A DNA stretch of 64,000 bases from Candidatus Fredericiella danica (GCA_016713335.1 JADJPH010000034.1:14737-78736), one strand, 5' to 3'; shown: positions 44,210-53,155, counted from the first letter of the stretch. Numbers and translations: made by a program. The notes: generated by a model not told the origin, from the letters alone.

Positions 44210-44612
44210 AGAGTAACTCCGTCAGAGCACCTCCGTCAGAGCACCATCCGTGAGGGTGGTGATCCGCCCGTCTGTCAGAGCACCATCCCGTGAGGGTGGT
44301 GAGCGCCGGGCCAAAGCCAAAGCGTCCGTGCAATCCGCGCAATCCGTGTCATCCGTGATTCAGACAGCCAAAGCTCTTGCCGCGGCGCGGCGAACCACTT
44401 ACTCACGTGCGTGGCTCTGATTGGCACGCCCCCGTCCGTCAGAGCACCATCCCGTGAGGGTGGTGAGCGCTGGGCCAAAGCCAAAGCGTCCGTGCAATCC
44501 GCGCAATCCGTGATTCAGCGCGCCGCGGCCTCAGCCCGGCGAACCACTTACTCACGTGCGTGGCTCTGATTGGCACGTGCGTGACGTCGCATGTCAGCGC
44601 ACCATCCCGTCA
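44210..44612. repeat. Imperfect tandem hairpin repeats, about 164-base unit
   Basis: Within the 622-base gap between mocR and xseA. Two long units start at 44274 and 44438. Each opens with GTCAGAGCACCATCCCGTGA, continues through GGGCCAAAGCCAAAGCGTCC and a CAATCCG/ATCCGTG run, and ends in a 45-base block containing GTGCGTGGCTCTGATTGGCA. Two shortened copies of the opening hairpin lie before (44221-44263), and a degenerate one lies after (about 44593-44620). In each opening segment ACCA-TCCC pairs with GGG-TGGT around a GTGA loop. No coding signal is seen. The copies have lost different parts, so they are diverging. Confidence 0.8.
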
Positions 44613-44617
44613 GGGTG

Positions 44618-44626
44618 TGGTAAAAT
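44618..44626 (+). promoter_or_regulatory. Extended -10 promoter of xseA
   Basis: TG-G-TAAAAT at the edge of the last hairpin copy, 95 bases before the xseA ATG. No clear -35 box, as is usual for extended -10 promoters. Confidence 0.45.
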
Positions 44627-44721
44627 CGATGACCAGGCGCTGGCGTTGATTCTGTAACGATCAACGATCTTGCTCAGCAACTTCGAGCCTGAACAACTCA
44701 CAGTAGAAAACGCGAGGCCTC

Positions 44722-45937
44722 ATGGGTGAGCCGGTTACAGTCTCCAACTTAACGCTGCAGATTCGCATGCTGCTGGAAGGCGCGCCGTCACTGCGTGACA
44801 TCTGGGTGACCGGCGAGGTGAGCAACTGGAAGCGCGCGGCCAGCGGGCATGTCTACTTCCGCCTGAAAGACAGCGGCGCCACGATCAATGCCGTGATGTG
44901 GAAGGGGCGCAGTCAGTCAAAGCTGGTTGCCGCGCGACGGCGATCAGGTGGTTGCCCACGGCTACGTCGGGGTCTATCCGGAAGGCGGGAACTACCAGTT
45001 CTACGCCAATCAATTGCGGCCGGCCGGGCGCGGCCAGCTCTATGCCCAATTCGAAGCGCTGAAGGCGCAACTCCAGGCGGAAGGCCTGTTTGACGCCGAG
45101 CGCAAACGGCCCATCCCCGCTGCCCCACAACGGCTTGCGATCGTGACCAGCGCCGACGCGGCTGCACTACGGGACGTTCTGCGCGTACTTGCCGCCCGGT
45201 GGCCCACGGTCGAAGTGGTGGTGTTCTCGACGTTGGTCCAGGGCAGCGATGCACCTACGCAAATCGTGGCGGCGATCACCGCCGCCAACCGTTACCACGT
45301 CACAGTGGCTGGGTGGATGCGCTGCTGGTGACGCGCGGGGGTGGCAGCATCGAAGATCTGTGGGCCTTCAACGACGGCGCGTGGCGCGTGCGATCGCCGC
45401 CAGCACCCTGCCGGTCGTCAGCGGCGTTGGGCATGAGACCGATTTCACGATCGCCGATTTTGTCGCCGACCTGCGGGCGCCAACCCCTTCGGCGGCTGCG
45501 GCCCAGATGACACCGGATCGGGCAGAGCGCATCGCGCAATTTGGGGCGATCCGGCGCGGGCTCGCCCAGCAAGCGCTCGCGCGACTGGATCAGGAACAGA
45601 CTGCACTGGCGCAGTTGCAGCAGCGCCTGCAAAGGTGCATCCCGGCCGGCAGTTGGACATGCAGAAGCAGCGGCTAGATGAGCGGTCACGCCGGCTGAAT
45701 GCCGCTATCGCTCGGCGCGTGGAGCGCGCAACGGACCTGCACAGTGCTCTGGTGCAGCAACTGGAATCCTTGAGCCCGCAGCGCGTGTTGGAACGGGGGT
45801 ACAGCATCGTGCAGCGCAGTGACGGTGTCGTCGTGCGAGGCCCTCACGATGCAACTGCTGGTGCGCAGCTGAAGGTGCGCGCTGCGGCCGGGGAATACAG
45901 CGTCCAGAAATTGGGCGACGCGCCACCCGCTAATTGA
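44722..45937 (+). CDS. xseA: Exodeoxyribonuclease VII large subunit, four frame breaks
   Basis: About 405 residues when merged. The N-terminal OB-fold (Val-Ser-Asn-Leu-Thr-Leu-Gln-Ile, Val-Thr-Gly-Glu-Val-Ser-Asn-Trp, His-Val-Tyr-Phe-Arg-Leu-Lys-Asp) binds single-stranded DNA. The catalytic core follows: Leu-Ala-Ile-Val-Thr-Ser, Val-Thr-Arg-Gly-Gly-Gly-Ser-Ile-Glu-Asp-Leu-Trp-Ala-Phe, and Ser-Gly-Val-Gly-His-Glu-Thr-Asp-Phe-Thr. The C-terminus is coiled coil and ends Arg-Gly-Tyr-Ser-Ile-Val-Gln. The frame changes at about 44925, 45300, 45385 and 45640. All core motifs survive. This is the densest breakage in the window, so true decay is possible, but single-base errors explain it equally. No xseB is seen next to it. 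Confidence 0.85.
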
Positions 45938-46442
45938 AGCTTCCCAGCAGCCGCTGGAGCGCGTGGAGCGCCTGGCCATACAGCGGGTCGACCGAGAGTG
46001 CGTCGCGATAGGCCATTTCGGCGCTGGTCAGGTCCCCAAGGCGCTCAAAGACCCGCCCCAAATTGTAATAAGCGTAGACGCGCGCGTCATACCGCGGTGC
46101 AACCGTCGCCTGCCGCAGCCATGGTATCGCCTCGGCCGGGCGATCCAACTCCATCAAATAGACGCCAATGTCGTTATAGGGGTTGCCGAAGTCAGGATCG
46201 ACCTCAATGGCAAGCCGGCACTCCGCGATCGCCAATTCGTACAGTTTCAGGAACGAATACACCCATGCCAGGAACGTGTGCGCTTCGCAGGTTCGGAAGA
46301 TGCGCAGCGAGATCTTGTAGTCGCGGATTGCCGAGGCAAAGTCCCCTTCCATCTGGCGGCGATAGGCGCGGTGAAAATGGTCTGCCGCCTGCGCCCAGGC
46401 TGCGCGCTCGTCGTCGGACAAATTATCTGGTTGTCTGATCAT
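45930..46442 (-). CDS. TPR-repeat protein
   Basis: 170 residues from ATG 46442. Consecutive 34-residue helical pairs follow the TPR pattern: Ala-Ala-Asp-His-Phe-His-Arg-Ala-Tyr, Ala-His-Thr-Phe-Leu-Ala-Trp-Val-Tyr, Asn-Pro-Tyr-Asn-Asp-Ile-Gly-Val-Tyr, and Val-Tyr-Ala-Tyr-Tyr-Asn-Leu-Gly-Arg-Val-Phe. There is no signal peptide or membrane helix, so it is a cytoplasmic protein-interaction scaffold. Its 3' end overlaps the convergent xseA by 8 bases. Partner unknown. Confidence 0.78.
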   Translation of the reverse strand: MIRQPDNLSDDERAAWAQAADHFHRAYRRQMEGDFASAIRDYKISLRIFRTCEAHTFLAWVYSFLKLYELAIAECRLAIEVDPDFGNPYNDIGVYLMELDRPAEAIPWLRQATVAPRYDARVYAYYNLGRVFERLGDLTSAEMAYRDALSVDPLYGQALHALQRLLGSFN

Positions 46443-46670
46443 CGCGCGCTTGCCTCTCTCATTGCCGTGCGCCCACCCATGCGACTGCGGCGCATGCCAC
46501 ATCTGCCAGTGTAGTGAGCATTGCAAGTGGCGTCAAACTACGCGCTGTTCTTCGTTACGGTCATGCATGTGGTACGATGCGAGCCAAAAGTTTTCGTGGA
46601 CGGGCGTGACGGGGTCGACTGTGGCGCCGGACGCATTCGATTTTACTGGAGTGGTCGAAGGACATCGCGC

Positions 46671-47729
46671 ATGACATTCCACAGGATTCAACATAGCTGG
46701 CTTGCCGTACTCCTCATCGTTGCTGCATTATCGCTTTCCGGGTGTGGCTTCTTTGGGGGCGGCGACGAAGAACAACCAACCGCAGAGGCAGCGCCGCCAC
46801 GCACTTTGGTGCCGACGTTTACGCCGACGCCTGTGCAGGCAGTCCAGCCCGCAGCGTCGACGCCGGAACCGACGCAGGCTGTGCTTGTGGTGGACGTTGC
46901 GCCCCAGGCAGCTGTCACTTTGCCGGTCACGGCATCCACCACGGTGTCGAACGCCGCGCCGGTGGCTGCAGTGACGGCAACGCCTGCCTTGCCCCCGAGC
47001 CTGGAAGTTGCTGACGGGATCGTGAACGTGCGTCCAGGGCCTGGCACCAACTATGGGTTGGTCGGTACAGCCAATCAAGGGGAGCGCTTTCCCATTGTGG
47101 GGCGCAATGCGGAGAAAACCTGGTATAAGATTTGTTGCGTCAACGGTCAGGAAGGGTGGGTCAACGCGGAATTGACCGACGAGGATAACGAGGAACTGGC
47201 GGTGGTGGTCGATACACCGGCGGCGCCGGCGGCGCCTGTTGCGCAGGCGCCGGAGCCTGCAGCCCCTGCGCCGCCCGCGGCCGAAGCCACGGCGACTCCT
47301 GCCCCAGCCCCACCCCCTGCGGATGACCCGTGCGCGGGCATCGGCGGCGATGGCTGCAAGTTTAAGTTGCGCAATGGGCCGGCGTTTGCGCAGAACGGCG
47401 GCAACGAGCTGAAGTTCCAGATCCACTTTATCCACAGTGGTGTCAGCGGCGGCCAGCCGCAAGGCAGCTATTTCGTATGGGTAGAGAAGGATGGCCAGAA
47501 GCTGCCGATTTCAGACGGCACGCAGTATCGCCCTGAACGACCAAGGTGGCCGCTGGGCAAGTACAACTATGAGTACAAGGTCGGGCGGGACCAATTGCCA
47601 GGCAACAACGTTGCGGGCAACTACGCGATCTGGGTGCTCGACGGCAACGGCGAACGCGACAGCAAGACGTTCAGCTTCACGGTGCCCGATGGGCAGGGTG
47701 AGGTGTGGATCGAGTTCGATCAGGGCTGA
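46671..47729 (+). CDS. SH3-domain lipoprotein
   Basis: 352 residues from ATG 46671. The signal peptide ends in the lipobox Leu-Ser-Gly-Cys (Cys24), so the protein is lipid-anchored outside the membrane. A long Pro/Thr/Ala-rich linker (30-105) precedes a bacterial SH3 domain (about 106-170: Val-Asn-Val-Arg-Pro-Gly-Pro-Gly-Thr-Asn-Tyr, ending Gly-Trp-Val-Asn-Ala). A second Pro/Ala-rich linker (180-220) leads to a C-terminal domain (225-352) with two Cys and many aromatic residues. The C-terminal domain is not recognised. SH3 domains of this type bind peptidoglycan or protein ligands. Confidence 0.8.
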   Translation: MTFHRIQHSWLAVLLIVAALSLSGCGFFGGGDEEQPTAEAAPPRTLVPTFTPTPVQAVQPAASTPEPTQAVLVVDVAPQAAVTLPVTASTTVSNAAPVAAVTATPALPPSLEVADGIVNVRPGPGTNYGLVGTANQGERFPIVGRNAEKTWYKICCVNGQEGWVNAELTDEDNEELAVVVDTPAAPAAPVAQAPEPAAPAPPAAEATATPAPAPPPADDPCAGIGGDGCKFKLRNGPAFAQNGGNELKFQIHFIHSGVSGGQPQGSYFVWVEKDGQKLPISDGTQYRPERPRWPLGKYNYEYKVGRDQLPGNNVAGNYAIWVLDGNGERDSKTFSFTVPDGQGEVWIEFDQG

Positions 47730-47750
47730 GTTCGCGGAGGGAGAAAAGCC

Positions 47751-47864
47751 AACGCGGAGTACGCAGAGACGCGGAGGCGCAGAGAGGAGTGAGAAGAGAT
47801 TGTCTCCTTGTCTCTCTTCTCCGCGAACTCCGCGCCAACTCTGCGTCTCCGCGTTGATTTTTTA
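47751..47864. terminator. Long inverted-repeat terminator built from CGCAGAG-like repeats
   Basis: The outer arms (47751-47767 and 47840-47855) pair over about 16 bases. The inner part contains further GCGGAG/CTCCGC and GAGAAGAGA/TCTCTTCT pairs, and a T run (47858-47863) follows. It lies between the stop of the SH3 lipoprotein gene and the stop of the convergent PLP enzyme. The units (ACGCAGAG, GCGGAGGCGCAGAG) are a simple-repeat type often scattered between genes. Confidence 0.7.
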
Positions 47865-49238
47865 AATCTCCCCGCGCGTTTCCGCGATCAGAGGATCGAT
47901 CTCCTTGATCTTCGCGTACTCTGCATCCCAGAAAGCCTGGTCTGCCATCTGGCGGATGTATTCCTCATTGTAGCCAAATCGGGTCCAGAGGTCGGATTTC
48001 ATCTTCTGTAGGCGCTCGTGCTGGCCCGGCGCCGTGGGATCGACAATTTCGCCGAGGCTGGCGCCCAGGAAGACACTCTTTGCCCACATCTCCAACTGCG
48101 CGTCGTCGGGCTTGCCGCCGTTGCGGGCATAGAGCGCCTCGCTGACCGACGGGTAGCGGTCATATGAATCGGTGGCAATGGTCACCACGTTGTCGTCGGG
48201 CCCTAGCCCCAGGTATTTCGCTGTCTTGATCGCACCCACGACATTGCAGACGCAGCTTGGACCAAAGCGTCCCACGAGCTGGCCGGCGACGTCACCGGGC
48301 ACACCCAGCCGCTCGGCCAGCACCCCGGCGCCTGCCTGCAAGACCTCCATCCCACGCACGGTGTCTTCGTCATGAATCAGCATCAGGAGGTCGGTGTTGA
48401 AGACGTTATGAATCAAGGTCACCATCTTGTCGCCGATGCCTTCGATCCGATGCTGGCCCTGACCGCCGTCAAAGAGTGTGCTGCACTCGCGCGGCTCGAG
48501 CGCGACGATCTTAGTGTCCGGGTAGATCGACTTGACATAATCTCCGGCGGCCAATGTGCCGGCGCTGCCAGGGGCGCTGGCGAATGCGGCGATGCGGCCG
48601 TTGCCCAGGTTTTTGGCCGCTTCAACAACGGCCGCGCCGGTGACATGGCGATGGAAGCGATAGTTGGGCATCAATTCGAATTGGGCCAGCGTGACATATT
48701 TTTCCGGTTTGCTGACATAGGCACTGTGGGTGCGCTCCAGCGTAAGAATGACGTCCGATTCGGTGCCCGGAGTGAGATCGAGTTCACCCATGTACTTCTG
48801 GATGCGGTCATAGCGTTCTTTGCTCATGTTGTCGGGCATCACGACGATGGCCTGGTAGCCTTTCAGGAGGCTGATATAGGCCGTGCCGATGCCGAAGTTG
48901 CCGGTGCTGGGACCAATCACGGTCCGATCACCTGGGCGCAGGTGATGCAGCGCCTCGGTCTCGGCCAGTGTCGCATAGGCGGGGCCGACCTTCATACTGC
49001 CACTGGGGAATGACCTCCCGGAGAGCACGATGATGTTGGCCTGGACGCCGGTCAACTCCTTTGGCAGCACCATCATCTCAGGTCTGCTGCCCGTGTGCTT
49101 CCAGTTGATATTGAACAGGTTGATAGGGTCCATTTCGCTGGTACGGGCGGCGTTGGCTTTTTCCCGCAGCTTCGCAGGCAGCAACAGGGGATTGCGCATT
49201 TCAGCATAGGTTGGGCCGGGTACGATGGCTTTCGGCAC
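47862..49238 (-). CDS. PLP-dependent enzyme, cysteine synthase/threonine dehydratase-like fold
   Basis: 458 residues, fold-type II. GTG 49238 is the likely start, as GAGGAG lies just upstream. The PLP Lys is in Ser-Gly-Ser-Met-Lys-Val-Gly-Pro-Ala-Tyr; the Asn/phosphate loops are Ser-Thr-Gly-Asn-Phe-Gly-Ile-Gly and Ser-Ala-Pro-Gly-Ser-Ala-Gly-Thr. It is longer than CysK (about 310) by an N-terminal extension of 60 residues and a C-terminal helical tail of about 80. Such long forms are annotated only as PLP-dependent beta-subunit-like proteins. Reaction unknown; beta-elimination or replacement on an amino acid is expected. It stands alone with its own terminator. Confidence 0.78.
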   Translation of the reverse strand: MPKAIVPGPTYAEMRNPLLLPAKLREKANAARTSEMDPINLFNINWKHTGSRPEMMVLPKELTGVQANIIVLSGRSFPSGSMKVGPAYATLAETEALHHLRPGDRTVIGPSTGNFGIGTAYISLLKGYQAIVVMPDNMSKERYDRIQKYMGELDLTPGTESDVILTLERTHSAYVSKPEKYVTLAQFELMPNYRFHRHVTGAAVVEAAKNLGNGRIAAFASAPGSAGTLAAGDYVKSIYPDTKIVALEPRECSTLFDGGQGQHRIEGIGDKMVTLIHNVFNTDLLMLIHDEDTVRGMEVLQAGAGVLAERLGVPGDVAGQLVGRFGPSCVCNVVGAIKTAKYLGLGPDDNVVTIATDSYDRYPSVSEALYARNGGKPDDAQLEMWAKSVFLGASLGEIVDPTAPGQHERLQKMKSDLWTRFGYNEEYIRQMADQAFWDAEYAKIKEIDPLIAETRGEI

Positions 49239-49444
49239 GGCGTAACTCCTCTGATCGTTGATATGAATGCTGGATAAGGCTGATGGGTACAGGATACATG
49301 CCTACCCGCAAACTTGCAACGATTTCACGGGTAAATCCATTCCTTGTCCACTTTTTGCTCAGATTATTGGTGTCGTCTGGGCAGAAAGTGATTAAGCGCA
49401 CCCTTTGTGCTTGGGTTATGGTTCCTTCGCTTTCAGACCTGAGG

Positions 49445-49450
49445 TACAAT
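49445..49450 (+). promoter_or_regulatory. -10 promoter element of the M50-like gene
   Basis: TACAAT, 35 bases before ATG 49485. It overlaps an upstream in-frame ATG (49449), which therefore cannot be the start in this transcript; this supports the downstream ATG with its GGAAGGA site. Confidence 0.45.
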
Positions 49451-49484
49451 GACCTTCTATTCGAAGACATCGGAAGGACGTGCA

Positions 49485-50029
49485 ATGACTCAATTACAGA
49501 GTGATTCAGCGTTGCGCCTGGGGCGCGTCGGTGGCCTTGAACTTTCAGCTGAGCGCTCGGCAGCATGGAGTATGGCTGCGCTGTGGATAAGCCTGAGTGC
49601 AATTGGTGTGTGGCTACTTGGTTTTGGCATGTGGGAAGCCATACTGGGTGGGCTGCTCGCCGTCGTGGTCCATTGGGTTTCTGACTTTCTGCATCAATAT
49701 GGTCATGCCATTGCAGCGCGCCGCACGGGTATCCGATGACGGGGCTGCGCTTCTGGGGCGTCTTTAGCACGTCACTCTGGCCGGCTGATGAACCTGAATT
49801 ACCCGGACGGATTCATATCACGCGGGCATTGGGTGGCCCGATTGCAAGCCTCTTGCTGGGCGTGATTGCCCTCGCCATTGCCTGGTTGATTGGGCAAAGC
49901 GCCGGTCTGGCGTGGTGGCTTGCGATCTTTGCGGCCTTTGACAACCTGGTGGTGCTGGGCCTGGGCGCGTTCTTGCCGCTTGGTTTTACCGATGGCAGTA
50001 CGATCTTGCACTGGTGGCGCCGGTGGTAG
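49485..50029 (+). CDS. M50 (site-2 protease)-like membrane protein without catalytic Glu, frame-broken
   Basis: About 181 residues after one frame change near 49733 (a lost C, giving Gly-Ile-Pro-Met-Thr-Gly-Leu). About five hydrophobic helices. The zinc-protease motif His-Glu-x-x-His appears as His70-Gln71-Tyr-Gly-His74, so both His ligands remain but the catalytic Glu is Gln. The second M50 site is recognisable near the C-terminus as Leu-Pro-Leu-Gly-Phe-Thr-Asp-Gly-Ser, keeping the metal-binding Asp. Order and spacing fit a small S2P. It could bind metal but probably not cleave. Downstream genes (nucleoside kinase-like, M20 hydrolase) follow in the same direction. Confidence 0.6.
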
Positions 50030-50066
50030 CGCGGTGCTGGTGGCGCCGGGTGGTGGAGTTGCGCAG

Positions 50067-50681
50067 ATGGGTAAGTTGATTGCGGTGATCGGAAATTCCG
50101 GGGTAGGGAAAACGACGCTGACGAAGGCGATTGCGGCCCGTGAGGGCTTCACACCGGCCTGCGAGCAGCATGGCGAACGGCCCTTTCAGCACGCCATGGC
50201 GCGTGACAGCCAACGCTACGCCCTCGCCAACCAGCTTGACTATCTGCTCTTCCGCGCCGAACAGGAATACGACTTGCGGAACAAGCCCACCATCGGTGTG
50301 ATCGATGGCGGCCTTGATTTGGATTTCTACGGCTTCACGCATCTATTCTGGCAGCGAGGTTATCTCGATGATGCCGAGTTTGGCCTCTGTGCCCGCCAAT
50401 ATCATCTTCTGCGCACCCTGTTGGGGCCACCGGATCTCTACATCCACCTTGCTGCTCCGCTCTCACCCATCCGCAGCCGTTTTGAGCAACGTGGCCGTCC
50501 GGTTGAGATTGCCGAAGCTCAGGATCTGATGTTGCTGGATGAGTTGATCACGGCGTGGGTGCAGCAGGTCGAGCCTCAGCGCCTGCTCACGCTCGATGCG
50601 GGTGGGATCGATTTTTGTGACATCAACACTGTCGCCGCAGTTGCCGAGCAGATATCAACCTGGGAGGGAGGACAAAAATGA
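50067..50681 (+). CDS. Deoxynucleoside kinase-like P-loop protein
   Basis: 204 residues. The P-loop Gly-Asn-Ser-Gly-Val-Gly-Lys-Thr-Thr is at residue 9. Further features of the dNK family are Gln-Leu-Asp-Tyr-Leu-Leu-Phe-Arg-Ala-Glu-Gln, Ile-Asp-Gly-Gly-Leu-Asp-Leu-Asp (catalytic Asp region), Pro-Asp-Leu-Tyr-Ile-His-Leu, and an Arg-rich lid (Ile-Arg-Ser-Arg-Phe-Glu-Gln-Arg-Gly-Arg). It would phosphorylate deoxynucleosides in salvage using ATP. ATG 50067 is 37 bases after the M50-like stop. Its stop overlaps the M20 start by 4 bases, so the two are translationally coupled. Substrate preference is not readable. Confidence 0.75.
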   Translation: MGKLIAVIGNSGVGKTTLTKAIAAREGFTPACEQHGERPFQHAMARDSQRYALANQLDYLLFRAEQEYDLRNKPTIGVIDGGLDLDFYGFTHLFWQRGYLDDAEFGLCARQYHLLRTLLGPPDLYIHLAAPLSPIRSRFEQRGRPVEIAEAQDLMLLDELITAWVQQVEPQRLLTLDAGGIDFCDINTVAAVAEQISTWEGGQK

Positions 50682-51850
50682 GCTCAGCCAACTTACTGTC
50701 TGCGGAAATACAGACGGAACTCATTCACTTTGCCCAGAGCCTGGTCCGGATGAAGAGCCTCTCCGGACAGGAGGGCGAAATCATCCGAACGATTGAGCAA
50801 AAGATGATCGCGTTGGGCTACGACGAAGTCGTGGTCGATGCGATGGGCAACGTGCTGGGTAGAATCGGCTCCGGTGGGCCGGCGATCCTATTCGATTCGC
50901 ATGTGGACACGGTAGACGTCAAAGATGCGGAAGAGTGGGAGTTCCCACCATTTAGCGGAGAAATCGTCGACGGTCGCCTGCATGGGCGCGGGTCGGTGGA
51001 TATGAAATCGGCCGCAGCCGCCACCCTCTATGGTGCGGTGCTGGCACGGTCATTGGGTTTCACCGCGGGCAAGACCGTGTACGTCTCATGCACGGTGTTT
51101 GAGGAAGACTGTGATGGCGAGAACCTGAAGCATCTTTTTCAGGAACTGAACTTGAGACCTGACTATGTTGTGATCTGTGAGCCGTCCAGCAATCTCATCA
51201 CGCTCGGCCACAAAGGGAAGGCGCAGATCGCGATCAAGACGCATGGCGTTTCAGCCCATGGCGCCGCGCCTGAGCGGGGTGTAAACGCAATCTACGAGAT
51301 GGCTGAGATCATCCAGCGGGTGGAAAAGACCAACCTTGACCTGATGAAGAAGGGCGATCCGCGGGGCACCCTGGTCATGTCACGGATCTCCAGCGTAAGT
51401 GCTTCGCTCAATGCTGTACCGTCGGAGTGCGAAGCCTATTTGGACCGGCGCATGATCCCGGGCGAGAGTGCAGACGCGATCCGGCACGAGATGGATCAAC
51501 TGATCCAGGGGAAAAGGGCCACCTGGGCGGTGGGTACGCTTGTACGGAAGAGTTGGACGGGGTTGGACATCACGTACGATCCGTTCCATCTTGCCTGGAA
51601 GACCGATTTGGAACACCCGCTTGCCCAGGCCTGTGTTGCCGCCTATCGCGCGAACTTTGGCCGAGAACCGTCCAAGTTCGATTTTTGGGATTTCAGTACC
51701 AACGCCGTTACGCCGGTGAGCCTTGGCATTCCCACCATCGGCTTTGGCCCTGGGGAATACAAACTGGCGCACATGCGGGATGAGCAGTGTGAAGTCAGCC
51801 AGATTGTGGATGCGTGCAGTTTCTACGCACACCTGATCAACGAACTATGA
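50678..51850 (+). CDS. M20 family metallohydrolase, YgeY-like
   Basis: 390 residues. Zinc ligands follow the M20 pattern: Phe-Asp-Ser-His-Val-Asp-Thr-Val, Gly-Arg-Gly-Ser-Val-Asp-Met-Lys, Val-Phe-Glu-Glu-Asp-Cys-Asp-Gly (catalytic Glu pair), and a late His in Lys-Leu-Ala-His-Met-Arg-Asp-Glu. The middle dimerisation domain is present (Gly-Val-Ser-Ala-His-Gly). The Val-Phe-Glu-Glu-Asp-Cys-Asp-Gly-Glu and Glu-Pro-Ser-Ser-Asn segments are most like the YgeY branch, linked in E. coli to a purine/diaminopropionate gene cluster. GAGGGAGG precedes the ATG. It converges, with a 6-base overlap, on a threonine-synthase-like gene. Substrate probably an acylated amino acid or ureido compound. Confidence 0.82.
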   Translation: MSSANLLSAEIQTELIHFAQSLVRMKSLSGQEGEIIRTIEQKMIALGYDEVVVDAMGNVLGRIGSGGPAILFDSHVDTVDVKDAEEWEFPPFSGEIVDGRLHGRGSVDMKSAAAATLYGAVLARSLGFTAGKTVYVSCTVFEEDCDGENLKHLFQELNLRPDYVVICEPSSNLITLGHKGKAQIAIKTHGVSAHGAAPERGVNAIYEMAEIIQRVEKTNLDLMKKGDPRGTLVMSRISSVSASLNAVPSECEAYLDRRMIPGESADAIRHEMDQLIQGKRATWAVGTLVRKSWTGLDITYDPFHLAWKTDLEHPLAQACVAAYRANFGREPSKFDFWDFSTNAVTPVSLGIPTIGFGPGEYKLAHMRDEQCEVSQIVDACSFYAHLINEL

Positions 51851-53155
51851 TCCGGTCTGGAGTGCCTTGCGCACCGCGCTGATCGACGGTTCGATCACGC
51901 GTACACCGCCGGCGACCTGAATAGCCGCGCTGACGTCCTTTAACCCATTGCCGGTGTTGATGACGACGATCGTTTCCTGCGGGGCGACAAGCCCTTCAGC
52001 AACGGCCTGCTGGAGGCCGGCGAACGCGGTTGCCCCAGCCGGCTCGGCAAAGACCGCGCCCAGGCGCGCAAGGGGCAGGATGGCCGCGAGGATGGCATCG
52101 TCCTCGACCGCAATGAAGGCGCCGCCGGTCTGGCGGATGGCATTGAGCGCTTTCACGGCGTCCCGCGGCGCATCGACGCTGATGCTATCGGCGCGCGTCG
52201 TTGCCTGTACGGGTTCCGGAATCACGCGGTCGTCGCGCCACGCCTGGTAAATGGCCGGACTTAGTTTTGACTGCACCCCGTAGATGCGCGGCATTTTGGC
52301 GATCCATCCAAGCGCCAGCAGATCTTTGAAGCCCTTGTGTACGCCGCCAACGATGCTGCCATCACCGACTGAAACGAAGACCGCATCCGGCGCGGCGAAG
52401 CCGGTTTGGGTTTCGAACGCGGCGAAGCCGAGTTGCTCGGCGATTTCGAACGAGACCGTCTTCTTCCCTTCGGTCATGTAGGGGTTGTAACCGGTGTTGC
52501 GATTGTACCACCCGAACTCCGCGCACGCCTCCATGCACAGATCAAAGGCTTGATCGTAGACGCCATCGATGGCGAGGACGGTGGCGCCAAAAACCAGCAA
52601 CTGGGCGATTTTGGCCTGTGGTGCAGTCTTGGGGACAAAGATGATCGATGGTTGATTAGCGGCGGCCGCCTGGCTGGCCAGCGCAGCGGCCGCATTGCCG
52701 GTGCTCGCCGTTGCGACGATGGGCCAGCCGCCTTCCTGTGCGCGGGCAACCGCAATGGCCGAGGCGCGATCTTTGAGCGATGCGCTTGGATTGCGCCCGT
52801 CATCTTTGACATAAAGTCTGGAGAGTCCCAGCGAATCGCAAAGCCGCCTGGCATGGGTCAATGGGGTGGCGCCAACCACCAGCGGTGGTAGGCTGCGGCG
52901 GTCGGCGATGGGCAGCAGCGGCCAGTAACGGCCGATGGCGTGATCTGGGTCGGCGGTGATCTGGGTGGGTGCAACGGCAGCCGCAATGGCTGCGTAGTCA
53001 TATTCGATGTTCAGAAAACCCATATCGCTGCCGGCGTTGGGGCTGCAGTTGCAAACATAGGCGACTGATGTAGGCTCAATGGTGCGTCCGCAGCGCAGGC
53101 ACCGAAGGTTTGTGACAAATGGCCCGATTGAACTAGTAGGCAGTGAACCCGTCAT
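51845..53155 (-). CDS. Threonine synthase-like PLP enzyme
   Basis: 436 residues from ATG 53155. An N-terminal zinc-ribbon-like stretch (Cys-Leu-Arg-Cys, Cys-Asn-Cys) is common in this branch. The PLP Lys is in Asn-Pro-Ser-Ala-Ser-Leu-Lys-Asp-Arg-Ala; the phosphate loop is Ser-Thr-Gly-Asn-Ala-Ala; Gly-Asp-Gly-Ser-Ile-Val-Gly-Gly and Asn-Thr-Gly-Asn-Gly-Leu-Lys-Asp complete the signature. ThrC converts O-phosphohomoserine to threonine. No hsk, hom or asd is nearby, and the gene converges on a YgeY-like hydrolase, so a different beta- or gamma-eliminating activity is possible. Frame intact. Confidence 0.8.
   Translation of the reverse strand: MTGSLPTSSIGPFVTNLRCLRCGRTIEPTSVAYVCNCSPNAGSDMGFLNIEYDYAAIAAAVAPTQITADPDHAIGRYWPLLPIADRRSLPPLVVGATPLTHARRLCDSLGLSRLYVKDDGRNPSASLKDRASAIAVARAQEGGWPIVATASTGNAAAALASQAAAANQPSIIFVPKTAPQAKIAQLLVFGATVLAIDGVYDQAFDLCMEACAEFGWYNRNTGYNPYMTEGKKTVSFEIAEQLGFAAFETQTGFAAPDAVFVSVGDGSIVGGVHKGFKDLLALGWIAKMPRIYGVQSKLSPAIYQAWRDDRVIPEPVQATTRADSISVDAPRDAVKALNAIRQTGGAFIAVEDDAILAAILPLARLGAVFAEPAGATAFAGLQQAVAEGLVAPQETIVVINTGNGLKDVSAAIQVAGGVRVIEPSISAVRKALQTGS

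Noticed and set aside
44210..44620. CRISPR array
   Set aside because: Units are about 164 bases with internal decay, no uniform 28-37-base repeats and spacers, and no cas genes are present.
44722..45937. xseA as a true pseudogene
   Set aside because: Four frame changes are many, but all catalytic motifs are intact and similar single-base breaks occur in essential genes here such as ftsK. Error is the simpler explanation, though not proven.
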